DNA of 64,000 bases from Virgibacillus ihumii (GCF_902726655.1 NZ_CACVAN010000001.1:930001-994000), one strand, 5' to 3'; positions 34,686 to 44,799 are shown, counted from the stretch's first letter. Program-made: numbers and translations. The notes: generated from the letters alone by a model not told the origin.

Positions 34686-36749
34686 TCACGAAAAATTTTG
34701 CATGCTATATTTTTCAAGTTTGTAGTACAAATTTCGAATGGAGACCTGCAATTCTTTAGCAGTTTTCGTTTTATTATAATTGTTTTTTTCAAATACTTTT
34801 CGGATGTATTCTTTTTCAAAGTTATTAACAGCCTGCTGCAGGCTTTGGTCAGGAACTTCCGGGATGACAGTTTTCTCCCCATCCTTTCCGGCGGCTGCTA
34901 CAGTCAAATCAGGTATATGTTTTTTCTGTATTTCTTCTTCATTCATATCCATGTAGATCATGGCCCGTCCGATCACATTTTCCAATTCACGTACATTTCC
35001 CGGCCAGTGATAACTTTTCAAATACTTAAAAGCTTGTTCACTGACAGAGATAACATTTCGACCATAATCCTGATTGGTTTTATCAATGATATGCTGGATT
35101 AAGTCGGGAAGATCATTAATCCGCTCCTTCAGTGATGGAATATAAATCGGCAGCCGGTTTAATCGATAATACAAATCTTCTCTGAACGTCTTGTTCATAA
35201 TGGCCTTTTCCAAATTAACATTGGTTGCTGTTATAATCCGAAGATTTAATGAAATCGGATTGGTACCACCCACACGGACGATTTCATTTTCCTGCAAAAC
35301 ACGAAGCAGTTTTGCCTGCATGTGCAACGATAATTCCCCTATTTCATCCAAAAAAATACTGCCGAGATTTGCTTCCTCAAAAAAACCTTTCTTACCTCCC
35401 TGTTTTGCCCCGGAAAAAGCACCTTCCTCATATCCGAATAACTCACTTTCCAAGATCGATTCAGCAATAGCAGCACAATTTACCCGAATAAATTTATTAT
35501 GTTTGCGGTCACTTTCATTATGAATGGCATGTGCAAACAATTCCTTACCGGTACCTGACTCACCTCTGAGCAAAACGGAGGCAGGAGTTTTCGCACCAAC
35601 TTTCGCCTGCTCCAGCGATATTTTCATTTCTTCTGACGAGCCGATAATATCATCAAATGTGTATTTTGCTTCCAGGTTTCTTATAATCTGTCTGGCGCGT
35701 TTCAGTTCGCTTGTCAATGTCTTTATCTCGGAAACATCATGTAATACACCGATACTTCCCTTTATTTTCCCATCAACAATCACAGGTGCTACATTAACGA
35801 GAACATCCCGTTTGGCTGGACCTACCTTCATTCGCACTCCACGAACAGCACGCCGGTTCTTCAGAACTTTCATATGCATACTTTCGCCTTCAGATATATC
35901 TGCCGTGGCTGGTGCTCCAACAATGTCAGATTCCTTCAGACCGGTAATTCTCGTATAGGCTGGGTTAATCATGATGCCAGTTCCACTTTCATCTACGACA
36001 CTGATTGCTTCTTCAGACGATTGAATAATCGCTTCAAGCATCGTTTTGATTTCTTTGAGGTCGGTGTTTTCCTCGGCTAGGTTAACTACTTCGGTAATAT
36101 CTTTAAAAACGGCAAAAGCTCCAATCAGCCTTTCCTCGATATTGATTATCGGCATTCTGGTCGTAATCACCTTTTTGCCGTTTCCGAGAGCAAGCTTCTG
36201 GTTAACCTCCCGCCTCCTGCTTCGGATTACATGCGGAAGCCTTGTTCCAGCAATAACATCCTTGATATTTTTACCTATAAAGTGATCCTTCGCAACACCT
36301 GTAATCCGCTCTGCGCTTTTATTGACAAACTGAACCTGTTCACGTTCATTAACCACAATCATACCATCACGGATGTTGTTAAGAATCAACTCCTGATTTT
36401 CACTCTGCAATTGAAGCCGTTTAACCAATAATTCCTTTTCTTCCAATAGTTCTGATACTATGTAAGCAACGGATCCAGGAATTACAACGGTTGATCGACT
36501 GGTGGTTTCCAACAAATCATTAAGCACATTTTCATTTCCAGTAGCTTCAATCACAATATCAATATCCCTGTACACCCATTCCCGCCAGTTCACACCTGTG
36601 GGAATGCCCATTTCCCGGGCCTGTATAATACCGGCAGCATCAGGATTATGGTCCATGACAGCAGCAATTTTCATGCGATCCGTATTGTATAAAATTTTCA
36701 GCAAGGCACTTCCGCCTTTACCCGCACCAACAATCAAAACATTTTTCAT
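34686..36749 (-). CDS. bkdR: Sigma-54-dependent activator of the bkd operon (BkdR)
   Basis: A 687-residue regulator. Residues 1-95 form a nucleotide-binding fold (KNVLIVGAGKGGSALLKIL, VDIVIEATGN-type IDIVIEATGN), residues 120-220 and 240-340 two PAS domains, residues 370-600 the AAA+ domain (Walker A GESGTGKE at about 396, sensor region, ELFGYEEGAFSGAKQGG at about 443), and the end a Fis-type helix-turn-helix (NKTKTAKELQVSIRNLYYKL). The sigma-54 contact loop reads GAFSGA instead of GAFTGA. I choose the ATG at 36749, 5 bases after AAGGTGGGG. It should activate bcd and following genes in response to branched-chain amino acids. Confidence 0.94.
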   Translation of the reverse strand: MKNVLIVGAGKGGSALLKILYNTDRMKIAAVMDHNPDAAGIIQAREMGIPTGVNWREWVYRDIDIVIEATGNENVLNDLLETTSRSTVVIPGSVAYIVSELLEEKELLVKRLQLQSENQELILNNIRDGMIVVNEREQVQFVNKSAERITGVAKDHFIGKNIKDVIAGTRLPHVIRSRRREVNQKLALGNGKKVITTRMPIINIEERLIGAFAVFKDITEVVNLAEENTDLKEIKTMLEAIIQSSEEAISVVDESGTGIMINPAYTRITGLKESDIVGAPATADISEGESMHMKVLKNRRAVRGVRMKVGPAKRDVLVNVAPVIVDGKIKGSIGVLHDVSEIKTLTSELKRARQIIRNLEAKYTFDDIIGSSEEMKISLEQAKVGAKTPASVLLRGESGTGKELFAHAIHNESDRKHNKFIRVNCAAIAESILESELFGYEEGAFSGAKQGGKKGFFEEANLGSIFLDEIGELSLHMQAKLLRVLQENEIVRVGGTNPISLNLRIITATNVNLEKAIMNKTFREDLYYRLNRLPIYIPSLKERINDLPDLIQHIIDKTNQDYGRNVISVSEQAFKYLKSYHWPGNVRELENVIGRAMIYMDMNEEEIQKKHIPDLTVAAAGKDGEKTVIPEVPDQSLQQAVNNFEKEYIRKVFEKNNYNKTKTAKELQVSIRNLYYKLEKYSMQNFS

Positions 36750-36894
36750 GAATTCCCCACCTTGCAATACTTTGCATATAATCATGATACGGGATTCTGC
36801 AATTTTTAGCAAATCCGATATAATTTCTATTTTAAACAATCTTCTGCTATACTTAAGTGAGAAATTATTCAGCTAGAATTGGTGAGGGAGTAAT

Positions 36895-37128
36895 ATGGTT
36901 CGCATCATCGCAGCTTTACTGCTGTTTATACCAGGGCTGATTTCCGCTTATGGAATTAAACTCATGCGTGATACATTATTTGACGAATATAACCCAATTT
37001 TTTTACATATTGGTATTCAATTCGCGGCAGGTCTTGTTTTGTTCATTGCGGGAATTGCTTTTATCGGGGGATTTATTGTTCATCGTGACCGAAAAAGACA
37101 GCTTCATAACAAAAGAAATCAAAGATGA
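36895..37128 (+). CDS. yqzF: DUF2627 membrane protein (YqzF)
   Basis: A 77-residue protein with two membrane helices (IIAALLLFIPGLISAYGI and LHIGIQFAAGLVLFIAGIAFIGGFIV) and a basic tail (HRDRKRQLHNKRNQR). It fits DUF2627/YqzF, found next to bkdR in Bacillus. Function unknown. The GGTGAGGGAG ribosome site is good, and the gene is divergent from bkdR. Confidence 0.88.
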   Translation: MVRIIAALLLFIPGLISAYGIKLMRDTLFDEYNPIFLHIGIQFAAGLVLFIAGIAFIGGFIVHRDRKRQLHNKRNQR

Positions 37129-37148
37129 CCATCAAAGTCATCTTTTTA
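37120..37148 (+). terminator. Terminator of yqzF
   Basis: AAAGATGAC and GTCATCTTT form a 9-base perfect stem with loop CATCAAA, followed by TTATTATTT. It includes the yqzF stop codon. Confidence 0.85.
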
Positions 37149-37199
37149 TTATTTAAAAATATGTTAAACTATAAAAAAAGTAAAAATGGAGAGATTTTA

Positions 37200-38555
37200 A
37201 TGAAAGTAACGAAATTTGGGGGAAGTTCCGTAGCAAACTCAGAACAAATCAGAAAAGTCGGGGATATTATTAAAGATGACCCTGAACGGAAAATAATCGT
37301 TGTTTCCGCCCCAGGAAAAAGGAATCAAGACGATGTCAAAGTGACCGACCTTTTAATTCAGTTAGCGGAAAGTGTACTTAACAAAGAAGATTACACGAAG
37401 CGACTGCAGACAGTTCTCATCCGTTTTTCGGAAATTGCCGAAGAACTTGAAATTGAGCAAACCTTTTTGCAGGATTTGGAACAATCCATATTACGTATTA
37501 TTTCAGACAATTCATCAGACAGAACCAAAATGGATACACTGAAATCCGTTGGAGAAGACAGCAGTGCAAAAATTATCAGCATGTACCTGAAAAAACTGGG
37601 ATTAAATGCTACGTATCTTAATCCAAAAGATGCGGGTATTATTGTCAGTAATGACCCAGGGCAGGCACAGATTCTGGACGAAAGCTATAAAGAGCTGTAC
37701 AAACTTCGTGAAAAAGAAGAAATCATGATTGTTCCGGGTTTTTTCGGGTATACGAAAGATGGACAACTGATGACATTTCCAAGAGGCGGATCAGATATTA
37801 CCGGTTCGATTGTTGCTGCCGGTGTACAAGCTGATCTGTATGAGAATTTTACTGACGTTGATTCGGTCTATTCCGTAAATCCCAAAATTGTTAAGAACCC
37901 GAAAGAAATAACGACGATGACTTATAAGGAAATGCGCGAATTATCATATGCCGGATTTTCTGTTTTTCATGATGAAGCGTTAATACCTGCTTTTCAGCAT
38001 CAAATACCGGTATGCATAAAAAATACCAATAATCCTTATGCACCGGGGACGTTAATTGTAGCCGAAAAAAAGCACCACGAAAAATGTGTAATAGGAATCG
38101 CCGGAGACACCGGTTTTTCGAGCATGTTTGTAAGCAAATATTTAATGAACCGGGAAATTGGCTTTGGTCGAAAATTGCTGCAGATACTGGAAGATGAATC
38201 GATTTCATTTGAGCATGCTCCATCAGGAATCGATGATATGTCTGTTATTATCCGGGACTTTAATTTTTCATATGAAAAAGAGAAAAAAGTACTGAGACGC
38301 GTCCAGGATGAACTACAGCCTGACAATATTAAAATGCACCGCAATCTTGCCATGTTGATGATTGTTGGAGAAGGACTTATGAGTACAGTTGGAATTGCCA
38401 AGAAAGCCGCCACTGCACTCACGCAGGCAAATGTAAATATTGAAATGATTAACCAGGGTTCATCGGACGTTTCCATGATGTTTGGAATTCAGTCTGAAGA
38501 TTTGGAACCTGCGATTAAATCATTGTATGAAGTATTTTTTAATGATGAAGAATAG
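37200..38555 (+). CDS. thrD: Aspartokinase, ThrD/YclM type
   Basis: A 451-residue aspartate kinase, the first step from aspartate to Lys, Thr and Met. It begins MKVTKFGGSSVANSEQIRKV (KFGGSS catalytic motif), continues VVSAPGKRNQDDVKVTDLLI, PRGGSDITGSIVAAGVQADLYENFTDVDSVYSVNP, and ends with two ACT domains (MLMIVGEGLMSTVGIAKKAATAL, NVNIEMINQGSSDVSMMFG). Length and the missing alpha/beta arrangement fit YclM rather than LysC or DapG. The start at 37200 follows GGAGAG; an upstream in-frame ATG lies in the terminator of yqzF. No lysine riboswitch or T-box is seen in the short leader. Confidence 0.93.
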   Translation: MKVTKFGGSSVANSEQIRKVGDIIKDDPERKIIVVSAPGKRNQDDVKVTDLLIQLAESVLNKEDYTKRLQTVLIRFSEIAEELEIEQTFLQDLEQSILRIISDNSSDRTKMDTLKSVGEDSSAKIISMYLKKLGLNATYLNPKDAGIIVSNDPGQAQILDESYKELYKLREKEEIMIVPGFFGYTKDGQLMTFPRGGSDITGSIVAAGVQADLYENFTDVDSVYSVNPKIVKNPKEITTMTYKEMRELSYAGFSVFHDEALIPAFQHQIPVCIKNTNNPYAPGTLIVAEKKHHEKCVIGIAGDTGFSSMFVSKYLMNREIGFGRKLLQILEDESISFEHAPSGIDDMSVIIRDFNFSYEKEKKVLRRVQDELQPDNIKMHRNLAMLMIVGEGLMSTVGIAKKAATALTQANVNIEMINQGSSDVSMMFGIQSEDLEPAIKSLYEVFFNDEE

Positions 38556-38561
38556 AAACTT

Positions 38562-38601
38562 ATATCCCGTACCACTATTAAGGTGATACGGGATATTTTT
38601 T
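38562..38601. terminator. Bidirectional terminator between thrD and spo0A
   Basis: ATATCCCGTACCAC pairs with GTGATACGGGATAT (one bulge), followed by T6 on the plus strand. It can end thrD and the convergent spo0A. Confidence 0.85.
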
Positions 38602-38626
38602 ACTGTCTGGAACACATTTATCACTA

Positions 38627-39409
38627 TTAGCTTGCCTTATGCTCCAATCTCAGACGGTCGGCTACCATCGCAATAAACTCAGAATTCGTCGGTTTTGCCT
38701 TGGAGATACTTACTGTGTAACCGAACAATTTGGAAATTGAGTCCATATTCCCACGGCTCCAGGCAACTTCAATCGCATGCCGGATTGCACGCTCAACCCT
38801 TGAGGCTGTAGTATTAAACTTCTTCGCAATATCCGGATACAATACCTTTGTAATGGAACCTAAGAGCTCTATATCATTATAAACCATCGTAATGGCCTCC
38901 CGGAGGTACATATAACCTTTAATATGGGCCGGAACTCCAATTTCATGAATGATATTTGTAATACTTGCCTCCAGATCTTTCTTCTTCAGGTCTCTGCTTC
39001 CTGCTTTTTTCGTACTCGTCGGAACAGAAGTATTTGTTCCTTGAACCTGACGAATCTGATCTGAAAGATTATCCAAATCAAATGGTTTAAGAATAAAATA
39101 TGATGCCCCCAAATCAACCGCTTTTTTCATGACTTCTTCCTGTCCGAAAGCAGTAAGCATGATAACATTTGGAAAACTGTTTCTTTCTGTTTCACGCAAT
39201 TTATTTAAAACTGCAAGACCATCAACATGCGGCATAATAATATCCAGTATTAAAACATCCGGTTCCTTTTCTTCCATCATTTCCAGGCAGTCTCTGCCAT
39301 TGTATGCAGTCCCGATGACCTCAATATCATCAGTTGAATCAAAATAGTCCTCCATTAACTGAATAAGCTCCCTGTTGTCGTCAACTAAGCAAACTGAAAT
39401 TTTATCCAC
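38627..39409 (-). CDS. spo0A: Master sporulation regulator Spo0A
   Basis: A 260-residue response regulator. The receiver domain shows [11 protein letters not shown], the phospho-acceptor Asp in [30 protein letters not shown] and YFILKPFD. The DNA-binding domain (residues 145-260) is the Spo0A-specific helix-turn-helix with [31 protein letters not shown] and [18 protein letters not shown]. The start is GTG after AGGAGG, as in B. subtilis. The gene follows spoIVB on the same strand, the usual order. A sigma-H promoter and 0A boxes precede it. Confidence 0.98.
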   Translation of the reverse strand: MDKISVCLVDDNRELIQLMEDYFDSTDDIEVIGTAYNGRDCLEMMEEKEPDVLILDIIMPHVDGLAVLNKLRETERNSFPNVIMLTAFGQEEVMKKAVDLGASYFILKPFDLDNLSDQIRQVQGTNTSVPTSTKKAGSRDLKKKDLEASITNIIHEIGVPAHIKGYMYLREAITMVYNDIELLGSITKVLYPDIAKKFNTTASRVERAIRHAIEVAWSRGNMDSISKLFGYTVSISKAKPTNSEFIAMVADRLRLEHKAS

Positions 39410-39454
39410 TGAATAACTTCCTCCTTTTATGTAATTCGAGCTCTTCCAAAGTAC

Positions 39455-39483
39455 ATATTCGACATAAGAATCAAATATCCTTC
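39455..39483 (-). promoter_or_regulatory. Sigma-H promoter of spo0A overlapped by a 0A box
   Basis: GAAGGATAT, 11 bases, then GTCGAATAT fits the sigma-H consensus RNAGGAWWW-N11/12-RNNGAAWW at every position. The -10 element is part of TGTCGAA (39458-39464), a perfect core 0A box. So phosphorylated Spo0A could bind directly on the promoter. The start codon lies 46 bases downstream of this element. Confidence 0.85.
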
Positions 39484-39577
39484 TTTTATTTAAAAAACTT
39501 TATATTTTTTTTGATTTTCTTTAATTTACATTATTTTTTACGCAATATCGATTAAATTTGATATTTAATGACAAATA

Positions 39578-39585
39578 TTGTCGAA
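39578..39585 (+). promoter_or_regulatory. 0A box upstream of spo0A
   Basis: TTGTCGAA is the full Spo0A-binding consensus (TGTCGAA core). It lies about 95 bases upstream of the sigma-H -35 element, a position like that of the control operators known at B. subtilis spo0A. Confidence 0.65.
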
Positions 39586-39621
39586 TAATATTTAATTCGT
39601 GGCGATTTCAACCTGTATGAT

Positions 39622-39665
39622 GTAAAAAATGACTTGTCATAGGTAAATCCCATAACAAGTCATTT
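39622..39665 (-). terminator. Terminator of spoIVB
   Basis: AATGACTTGT pairs with ACAAGTCATT around a 15-base loop; on the minus strand T6 follows. It lies directly after the spoIVB stop and separates it from spo0A. Confidence 0.85.
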
Positions 39666-39667
39666 AA

Positions 39668-40867
39668 TCAGCTGGCCTTCTCTTGCATATCTCCGTCAAT
39701 AATACCTGCTTCCTGAAGCATCCATTCAATATGGACTCCATACCCTGATGTTGGATCATTAACAAATACATGTGTCACAGCTCCAATAATTTTCCCATCC
39801 TGAATAATTGGACTGCCGCTCATTCCTTGGACAATTCCACCGGTTTTCTTTAGTAATTCCGGATCGGTAATCTGAACAATCATCCCTTTTTTCGCCGGGC
39901 GACTTTGTGGAACACTGCTCACAATTTCAACATCAAATTCTTCCACTTTTTCTCCTTCAATTACCGTTAAAATTTTTGCAGGTCCTTCCTTAACTTCATG
40001 TGATTGTGCCACCGGCATTGGCTTGGTATAGTCACCGTCATTCAACGGTTGATTTAATTTACCAAAAATACCAAATGGACTGTTTTTTGTGATGCTTCCG
40101 ATTTTATCTTCCTCCATCGAAAACGTCGCCTGCTTCTCACCCGGTTTTCCGTTATCACCTTTCTGAATAGAAGTTACGGTAGAACGTACAATTGTCCCGT
40201 TATAAATTTCAATCGGTTTTTGCGTATCCATATCAGAAATAACATGTCCCAATGCACCGTATTTTTTGGACTCCTTGTCGTAAAACGTCATTGTCCCTAT
40301 TCCTGCCGCTGAATCGCGTATATAAAGCCCAATCAGATAATTATCCTCTTTATTCTTCACTGGATCCAATTTCGTTTTTATTTTGTTTTCTCCGCGTTTT
40401 ATTGTAACGTTAACTGGCTTATTATTTTCACCGGCTTTTTCCACAATCGGTTTTACATCTTCCATTTTTTTGATATCTTTACCGTTCATTTTCAAAATAA
40501 CGTCTCCAACTTTAATATTTGCCTTTTCGCCAGGAGACTCCATACCTTCTTTACCTTTTACTTGATGATGACCGACAACTAAAACACCCAATGTGTGAAG
40601 CTGAACGCCAATTGATTGTCCACCGGGAATTATCCGGAGGTCATCCAGCTCTGAGGCCTCAGCTGTATTCCCTGAAATCCCAGTTAATTTGTTTAACAGC
40701 TGCAACGGTCCGGCTTCCCCTTCAACTTTACTGCTGGTTACCGGCATTTCATCTGTGGTCTGGCTGTGAGCCGGAATATGATCAGGTATGGAAAAATTTT
40801 GTATAAAAGGTACTGCTGAAATTGCAAGAAGGAGCAGTAAACCCATCCAAATTCCTTTTTTCATCAA
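39668..40867 (-). CDS. spoIVB: SpoIV B serine peptidase (sigma-K checkpoint)
   Basis: A 399-residue S55 peptidase secreted from the forespore, which triggers pro-sigma-K processing. An N-terminal membrane segment ([19 protein letters not shown]) is followed by a PDZ domain (residues 100-180, [37 protein letters not shown]) and the S55 domain. That domain has [24 protein letters not shown] (catalytic His) and [23 protein letters not shown] (catalytic Ser). Length is slightly below the 425 of B. subtilis. Neighbour of recN and spo0A as in all Bacillus. Confidence 0.96.
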   Translation of the reverse strand: MMKKGIWMGLLLLLAISAVPFIQNFSIPDHIPAHSQTTDEMPVTSSKVEGEAGPLQLLNKLTGISGNTAEASELDDLRIIPGGQSIGVQLHTLGVLVVGHHQVKGKEGMESPGEKANIKVGDVILKMNGKDIKKMEDVKPIVEKAGENNKPVNVTIKRGENKIKTKLDPVKNKEDNYLIGLYIRDSAAGIGTMTFYDKESKKYGALGHVISDMDTQKPIEIYNGTIVRSTVTSIQKGDNGKPGEKQATFSMEEDKIGSITKNSPFGIFGKLNQPLNDGDYTKPMPVAQSHEVKEGPAKILTVIEGEKVEEFDVEIVSSVPQSRPAKKGMIVQITDPELLKKTGGIVQGMSGSPIIQDGKIIGAVTHVFVNDPTSGYGVHIEWMLQEAGIIDGDMQEKAS

Positions 40868-41126
40868 AATAATTCACTCTCCTCGTTCCTAACCCATACC
40901 TTATTTATTTCTCACTTTTAATTTGGCTCCGCAGCTTTTTTTTAAACTGGTGGATAATAAGAAAAGATGTGTAACATTTCCTTTAATAAAAAAGGGCTGT
41001 TTTCGTATAAATTGCACCGGAGCTGCGAGGAATGCACCATCTCCAAACGGCACCCAGACCGACGAGGCTGAGGTCAGCAATTATGTCTAATTTTATTTCA
41101 AATATTAAGTTTAGAAGCAACAAATT

Positions 41127-41159
41127 AAAAAAGCCAGTTGTTTTAGCTTCTGGCTTTTA
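41127..41159 (-). terminator. Terminator of the yqxC-ahrC-recN unit
   Basis: AAAAGCCAG pairs with CTGGCTTTT around a 14-base loop; a T-run follows on the minus strand. It lies 15 bases after recN. Confidence 0.8.
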
Positions 41160-41173
41160 CGTAAATTTATCCA

Positions 41174-42880
41174 TTATTTTTCTTTGTGAGCAGATGCCAA
41201 TTCGAGCAGTTCCTGAGCGTGCTTTTTGGCTGTATCGGTTAATTTTGTGCCTGTTAACATCCTGCTGAGTTCATCAATCTTCCGGTCAGGAGACAATTCC
41301 TGAATGTTTGTATATGTTCGATGGTTTTTCTCCTGTTTATTAATCAAAATATGTGTGTCTGACATTGCGGCAACCTGTGGTAAATGTGTAATACACAAAA
41401 CCTGGGACTTTTCAGAAATATGATTTATTTTTTCAGCAATTGCCTGAGCAACTCTGCCGCTGACACCAGTATCCACTTCATCAAAAATCACACTTGTTAT
41501 TCCCTGATGTTTCGCAAATATTGTTTTCAACGCCAACATAATCCTTGATAATTCTCCTCCTGACGCAATTTTGTTCAATTCCTTTGATGGTTCACCAGCG
41601 TTGGTGGAGATAAGAAATGTTACATAATCGTATCCATTTTGATGTAATTGAAAATCTGTGGACTGTGGCTCGGTCTTCGTATTTATTGAAACAGAAAAAG
41701 ATGCATTTTCCAGATAAAGACCATTCAATTCTTTATGAATTTCTTTCGCTAGAGAATCTGCTGCACGCTTCCGCAAATCATGAAGCTGTTTCGCTTCAAG
41801 ATAGGCATCTTTTTTTATTTCCTCAATCTCATCATGCAATTTGCTGAGGTGCGTATCTTTATTAGTTATCTGCTCCATTTCCTCTTCTATTTTAGCCAAA
41901 TATTCCAGCATTTCTTCTACAGTTGTTCCGTATTTTTTCTTTAATCTGTTGATTTCATTCAAACGGGACTCAATTTCATTTAACCGCTGCGGATCATATT
42001 GCAGCGTTTCTGAGTAATTACGTATATCATACATGAGCTCTTCCATCATAAAATAGTGATTGGACATTTCCTCAGCTTTTTCGGCAATGAAATGATCATT
42101 ATTTCGGTTATCCTGAAGCGCCTGATTGGCTGTATTCAACCATTCCAGACCTTTTTGTTCGCCATATAATGCATCATACGCATCCTGAAGACTCTTGTAG
42201 ATCTGTTCAAAATTCGCCAGTTGAAGCTGCTCTTCTTCAAGCTCTGTGTCCTCATTCGGTACCAGTTCAGCCTGTTCAAGTTCATTGAATTGAAATTGCA
42301 GCAAGTCGAGACGCTGCGACATTTCCTGTTCATTTTCACTCAATTCTCTATACCTTTTTCGGAGAGTGGTAAGTTTTTTAAAAAGCTTATGGTACTCATT
42401 TTTTGCTTTTACAATGTTTTTCTCGTCATACATGTCCAATAAATATATGTGATTATCCGCATCCATTAATGATTGTGTTTCGTGCTGACTGTGAATATCA
42501 ATCAACAGGCTGCCAAATTCCCGTAAAATGGCAAGCGTAACCAGTTTACCGTTCACACGGCAAATACTCTTTCCGCCTGCAGTAATAACCCGGTGCAGCA
42601 CAACCATTTCATCCTGGATGTCGATTCCGTAATATTCTCCTGCCCGATAAACGGCAAAGTCCTTCGAATCAATTGTGAATAAACCTTCTATTTCCGCTTT
42701 TTTAGTTCCATGTCTGACAAACTCGATAGATCCACGGCCACCGGCAAGCAATTTAATCGCGTCAATTATAATTGATTTCCCGGCACCTGTTTCACCGGTC
42801 AGTACTGTTAAACCTTCACTCAATGTAAATGAAATTTCATCGATGATTGCAAAATTTTTAATCGAAAGTTCTGTCAGCAC
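41174..42880 (-). CDS. recN: DNA repair protein RecN
   Basis: A 568-residue SMC-like ATPase of double-strand break repair. Walker A is GETGAGKSIIIDAIKLLAGG (residue 29), followed by a long coiled coil (residues 150-370), then the signature ASGGELSRIMLALK, Walker B TSVIFDEVDTGVSG and the D-loop region AQAIAEKI. The N-terminal half begins MLTELSIKNFAIIDEIS. It lies downstream of ahrC with 18 bases between, the standard order. Confidence 0.97.
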   Translation of the reverse strand: MLTELSIKNFAIIDEISFTLSEGLTVLTGETGAGKSIIIDAIKLLAGGRGSIEFVRHGTKKAEIEGLFTIDSKDFAVYRAGEYYGIDIQDEMVVLHRVITAGGKSICRVNGKLVTLAILREFGSLLIDIHSQHETQSLMDADNHIYLLDMYDEKNIVKAKNEYHKLFKKLTTLRKRYRELSENEQEMSQRLDLLQFQFNELEQAELVPNEDTELEEEQLQLANFEQIYKSLQDAYDALYGEQKGLEWLNTANQALQDNRNNDHFIAEKAEEMSNHYFMMEELMYDIRNYSETLQYDPQRLNEIESRLNEINRLKKKYGTTVEEMLEYLAKIEEEMEQITNKDTHLSKLHDEIEEIKKDAYLEAKQLHDLRKRAADSLAKEIHKELNGLYLENASFSVSINTKTEPQSTDFQLHQNGYDYVTFLISTNAGEPSKELNKIASGGELSRIMLALKTIFAKHQGITSVIFDEVDTGVSGRVAQAIAEKINHISEKSQVLCITHLPQVAAMSDTHILINKQEKNHRTYTNIQELSPDRKIDELSRMLTGTKLTDTAKKHAQELLELASAHKEK

Positions 42881-42898
42881 GTATTTGACCTCCTAACG

Positions 42899-43348
42899 TT
42901 ACAACATATCCAGAAACCGGTCCTTTGTGCGCACTGAGTCTTCCTCTGTTCTGCATATAATCAGACATGTATCATCGCCACAGATGGTTCCCATTATTTC
43001 GTCCCAATTCAAATTATCAATCAGAACACCAATGGCATGTGCGTTTCCAGGCAGTGTTTTTAACACGATGAAATGGTTTGCATGCTCTATTTTCACAAAA
43101 GCATCCATAATTAATCTTTTTAATTTATCCAGTGGATTAAAGCGTTGATCGGCGGGCAAACTATACTTATATGTTCCGCTGGTTGATGGAACTTTAACAA
43201 GATGAAGTTCCTTAATATCCCTGGAAACCGTAGCCTGTGTCACGTTATATCCAAGTGACTTTAGGTAATCTACAAGATCGTCCTGCGTTTCGACCTCGTT
43301 TTCTGTTATCAATTCACGAATTTTTATGTGACGTTGTATTTTACTCAT
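42899..43348 (-). CDS. ahrC: Arginine repressor/activator AhrC (ArgR)
   Basis: A 149-residue regulator. A winged helix domain ([49 protein letters not shown]) is joined to the arginine-binding hexamer domain ([33 protein letters not shown] with the GDDT motif). It controls arginine synthesis and breakdown. The ribosome site GGAGGCATTCC is clear. Confidence 0.96.
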   Translation of the reverse strand: MSKIQRHIKIRELITENEVETQDDLVDYLKSLGYNVTQATVSRDIKELHLVKVPSTSGTYKYSLPADQRFNPLDKLKRLIMDAFVKIEHANHFIVLKTLPGNAHAIGVLIDNLNWDEIMGTICGDDTCLIICRTEEDSVRTKDRFLDML

Positions 43349-43361
43349 GGAATGCCTCCAT

Positions 43362-44186
43362 TTAAGCTTTGTCAGCCGTTAATTTTGTATGGGCGTTGTC
43401 TACAACTGCACGAAGATCAACTTCTCCGTCAGTATAGTGCATATTCTCTTTTTTCCAGCCCAAATGCGCCAAAAATTCAATATTGCCGTCTCCGCCAGTA
43501 ATGGGAGAGTATGTTACATCCAGCACATGAAAGCCTGTTTCTTCAGCAAAGGCTGCAATTTTCTCCAGTACTTCAAGGTGTACCGTTTTTTTGCGAACAA
43601 TCCCCTTTTTTTCCACCTTGTCACGGCCAGCTTCGAATTGCGGTTTTATTAATGCGACAACATCACTATTGTCCTTTAGTAAATCAGCCAAAACCGGCAA
43701 AATAAGTTTCAGCGAAATAAACGACACGTCGATGCTGGCAAAATCCGGCAAATCATATTTAAGCATATCAGGAGTAACGTAGCGGAAATTGGTACGCTCC
43801 ATTACAATAACCCTGTCATCCTTCCGTAATTTCCAGTCCAGTTGGTTATAGCCCACATCGATTGCATAACAATATTGTACACCATTTTGCAGTGCACAAT
43901 CAGTAAATCCTCCCGTCGATGAACCAACATCCATCATAACCCTGTTCGCGAGGGAGACCGAAAAATATTCTAATGCCCGTTCAAGCTTCAACCCGCCGCG
44001 TCCAACGTAAGGAATTAATTTTTCTTTAACAGTGAGTGGGATATCTTCATCAACTTTCATACCTGGCTTATCAAGCCGGTTTTGGTTACTGAGAACAAGA
44101 CCTGCCATAATAACGCGTTTAGCCTTTTCTCTTGTTTCAATTAATTTTCGTTCCACCAAAAGAACGTCAAGCCGTTTTTTTACCAT
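43362..44186 (-). CDS. yqxC: TlyA-family rRNA 2'-O-methyltransferase (YqxC)
   Basis: A 274-residue protein with an S4 RNA-binding domain ([30 protein letters not shown]) and an FtsJ-type methyltransferase domain ([53 protein letters not shown]). Family members methylate ribosomal RNA riboses; targets here are not known. I choose the ATG at 44186 after AAAGGATA; the frame extends 26 codons upstream without a ribosome site. In B. subtilis dxs lies directly upstream; here oapA does. Confidence 0.93.
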   Translation of the reverse strand: MVKKRLDVLLVERKLIETREKAKRVIMAGLVLSNQNRLDKPGMKVDEDIPLTVKEKLIPYVGRGGLKLERALEYFSVSLANRVMMDVGSSTGGFTDCALQNGVQYCYAIDVGYNQLDWKLRKDDRVIVMERTNFRYVTPDMLKYDLPDFASIDVSFISLKLILPVLADLLKDNSDVVALIKPQFEAGRDKVEKKGIVRKKTVHLEVLEKIAAFAEETGFHVLDVTYSPITGGDGNIEFLAHLGWKKENMHYTDGEVDLRAVVDNAHTKLTADKA

Positions 44187-44220
44187 CGTATTATATCCTT
44201 TGCAAAAATTATTGTTTTCA

Positions 44221-44799
44221 TCATTTACTTTTTGGAAGCAGCCGCACTTTGAAGTTTTTTTCAATAAATGCTACAACTTTACCTACAAAAAAAATGACCT
44301 TAGTGGATGAATTGATTGCAGCATACTTGCCAAGTGCTTTTCCGCCAACGGTTAATGCCGCGATAATGCTGGTTACAACAACCGACAATGTAATTTGAAA
44401 GGATGTCCCTTCGGAATGTCCCAATAAATTCGAAATCTGCAACACAACGATTGCCGAAGCGGTACCGCTTACAATCCCTGATATATCACCTATTACGTCA
44501 TTACAGAAACTCGCAAATTTATCCGCATTTCGGATTATAATAACCGCTTCCCTGGCACCTTGCACTTTTTCCGCTGCCATTGCATGAAAAGGAGGTTCAG
44601 CGGCTGCTGTCGAGGCTATTCCCAACATATCGAAAAGCACCCCGATCAAAACAATAATAAGCACAACAATAGAACCGATAATCCAAACAACATCACTGAG
44701 AATGGATGTGGACACGATAGAAAAAATGGCCGCTAGCACAAACGTGATAACGGCGATGGTAACACTAAATTTAATCGATTTTTTTAATTGTGAATTCAT
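44221..44799 (-). CDS. oapA: OLE-associated membrane protein OapA
   Basis: A 192-residue protein with about four membrane segments: FSVTIAVITFVLAAIFSIVSTS, VVWIIGSIVVLIIVLIGVLFDMLGIAST, GIVSGTASAIVVLQISNLLG and QITLSVVVTSIIAALTVGGKAL. The string FDMLGIASTAAAEPPFHAMAA recalls DUF21-type transporters. It lies directly after the OLE RNA and probably shares its transcript, the arrangement known for BH2780 (OapA) of B. halodurans, which binds OLE and brings it to the membrane. The ATG follows GAACGAGGTAA. Identification rests on synteny and membrane pattern. Confidence 0.85.
   Translation of the reverse strand: MNSQLKKSIKFSVTIAVITFVLAAIFSIVSTSILSDVVWIIGSIVVLIIVLIGVLFDMLGIASTAAAEPPFHAMAAEKVQGAREAVIIIRNADKFASFCNDVIGDISGIVSGTASAIVVLQISNLLGHSEGTSFQITLSVVVTSIIAALTVGGKALGKYAAINSSTKVIFFVGKVVAFIEKNFKVRLLPKSK

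Noticed and set aside
37129..37199. Lysine riboswitch or T-box before the aspartokinase gene
   Set aside because: Only about 70 bases separate it from yqzF, and they hold a plain terminator; too short for either element.
41032..41268. Plus-strand frame of 78 codons before recN
   Set aside because: It crosses the recN terminator and the recN end antisense.
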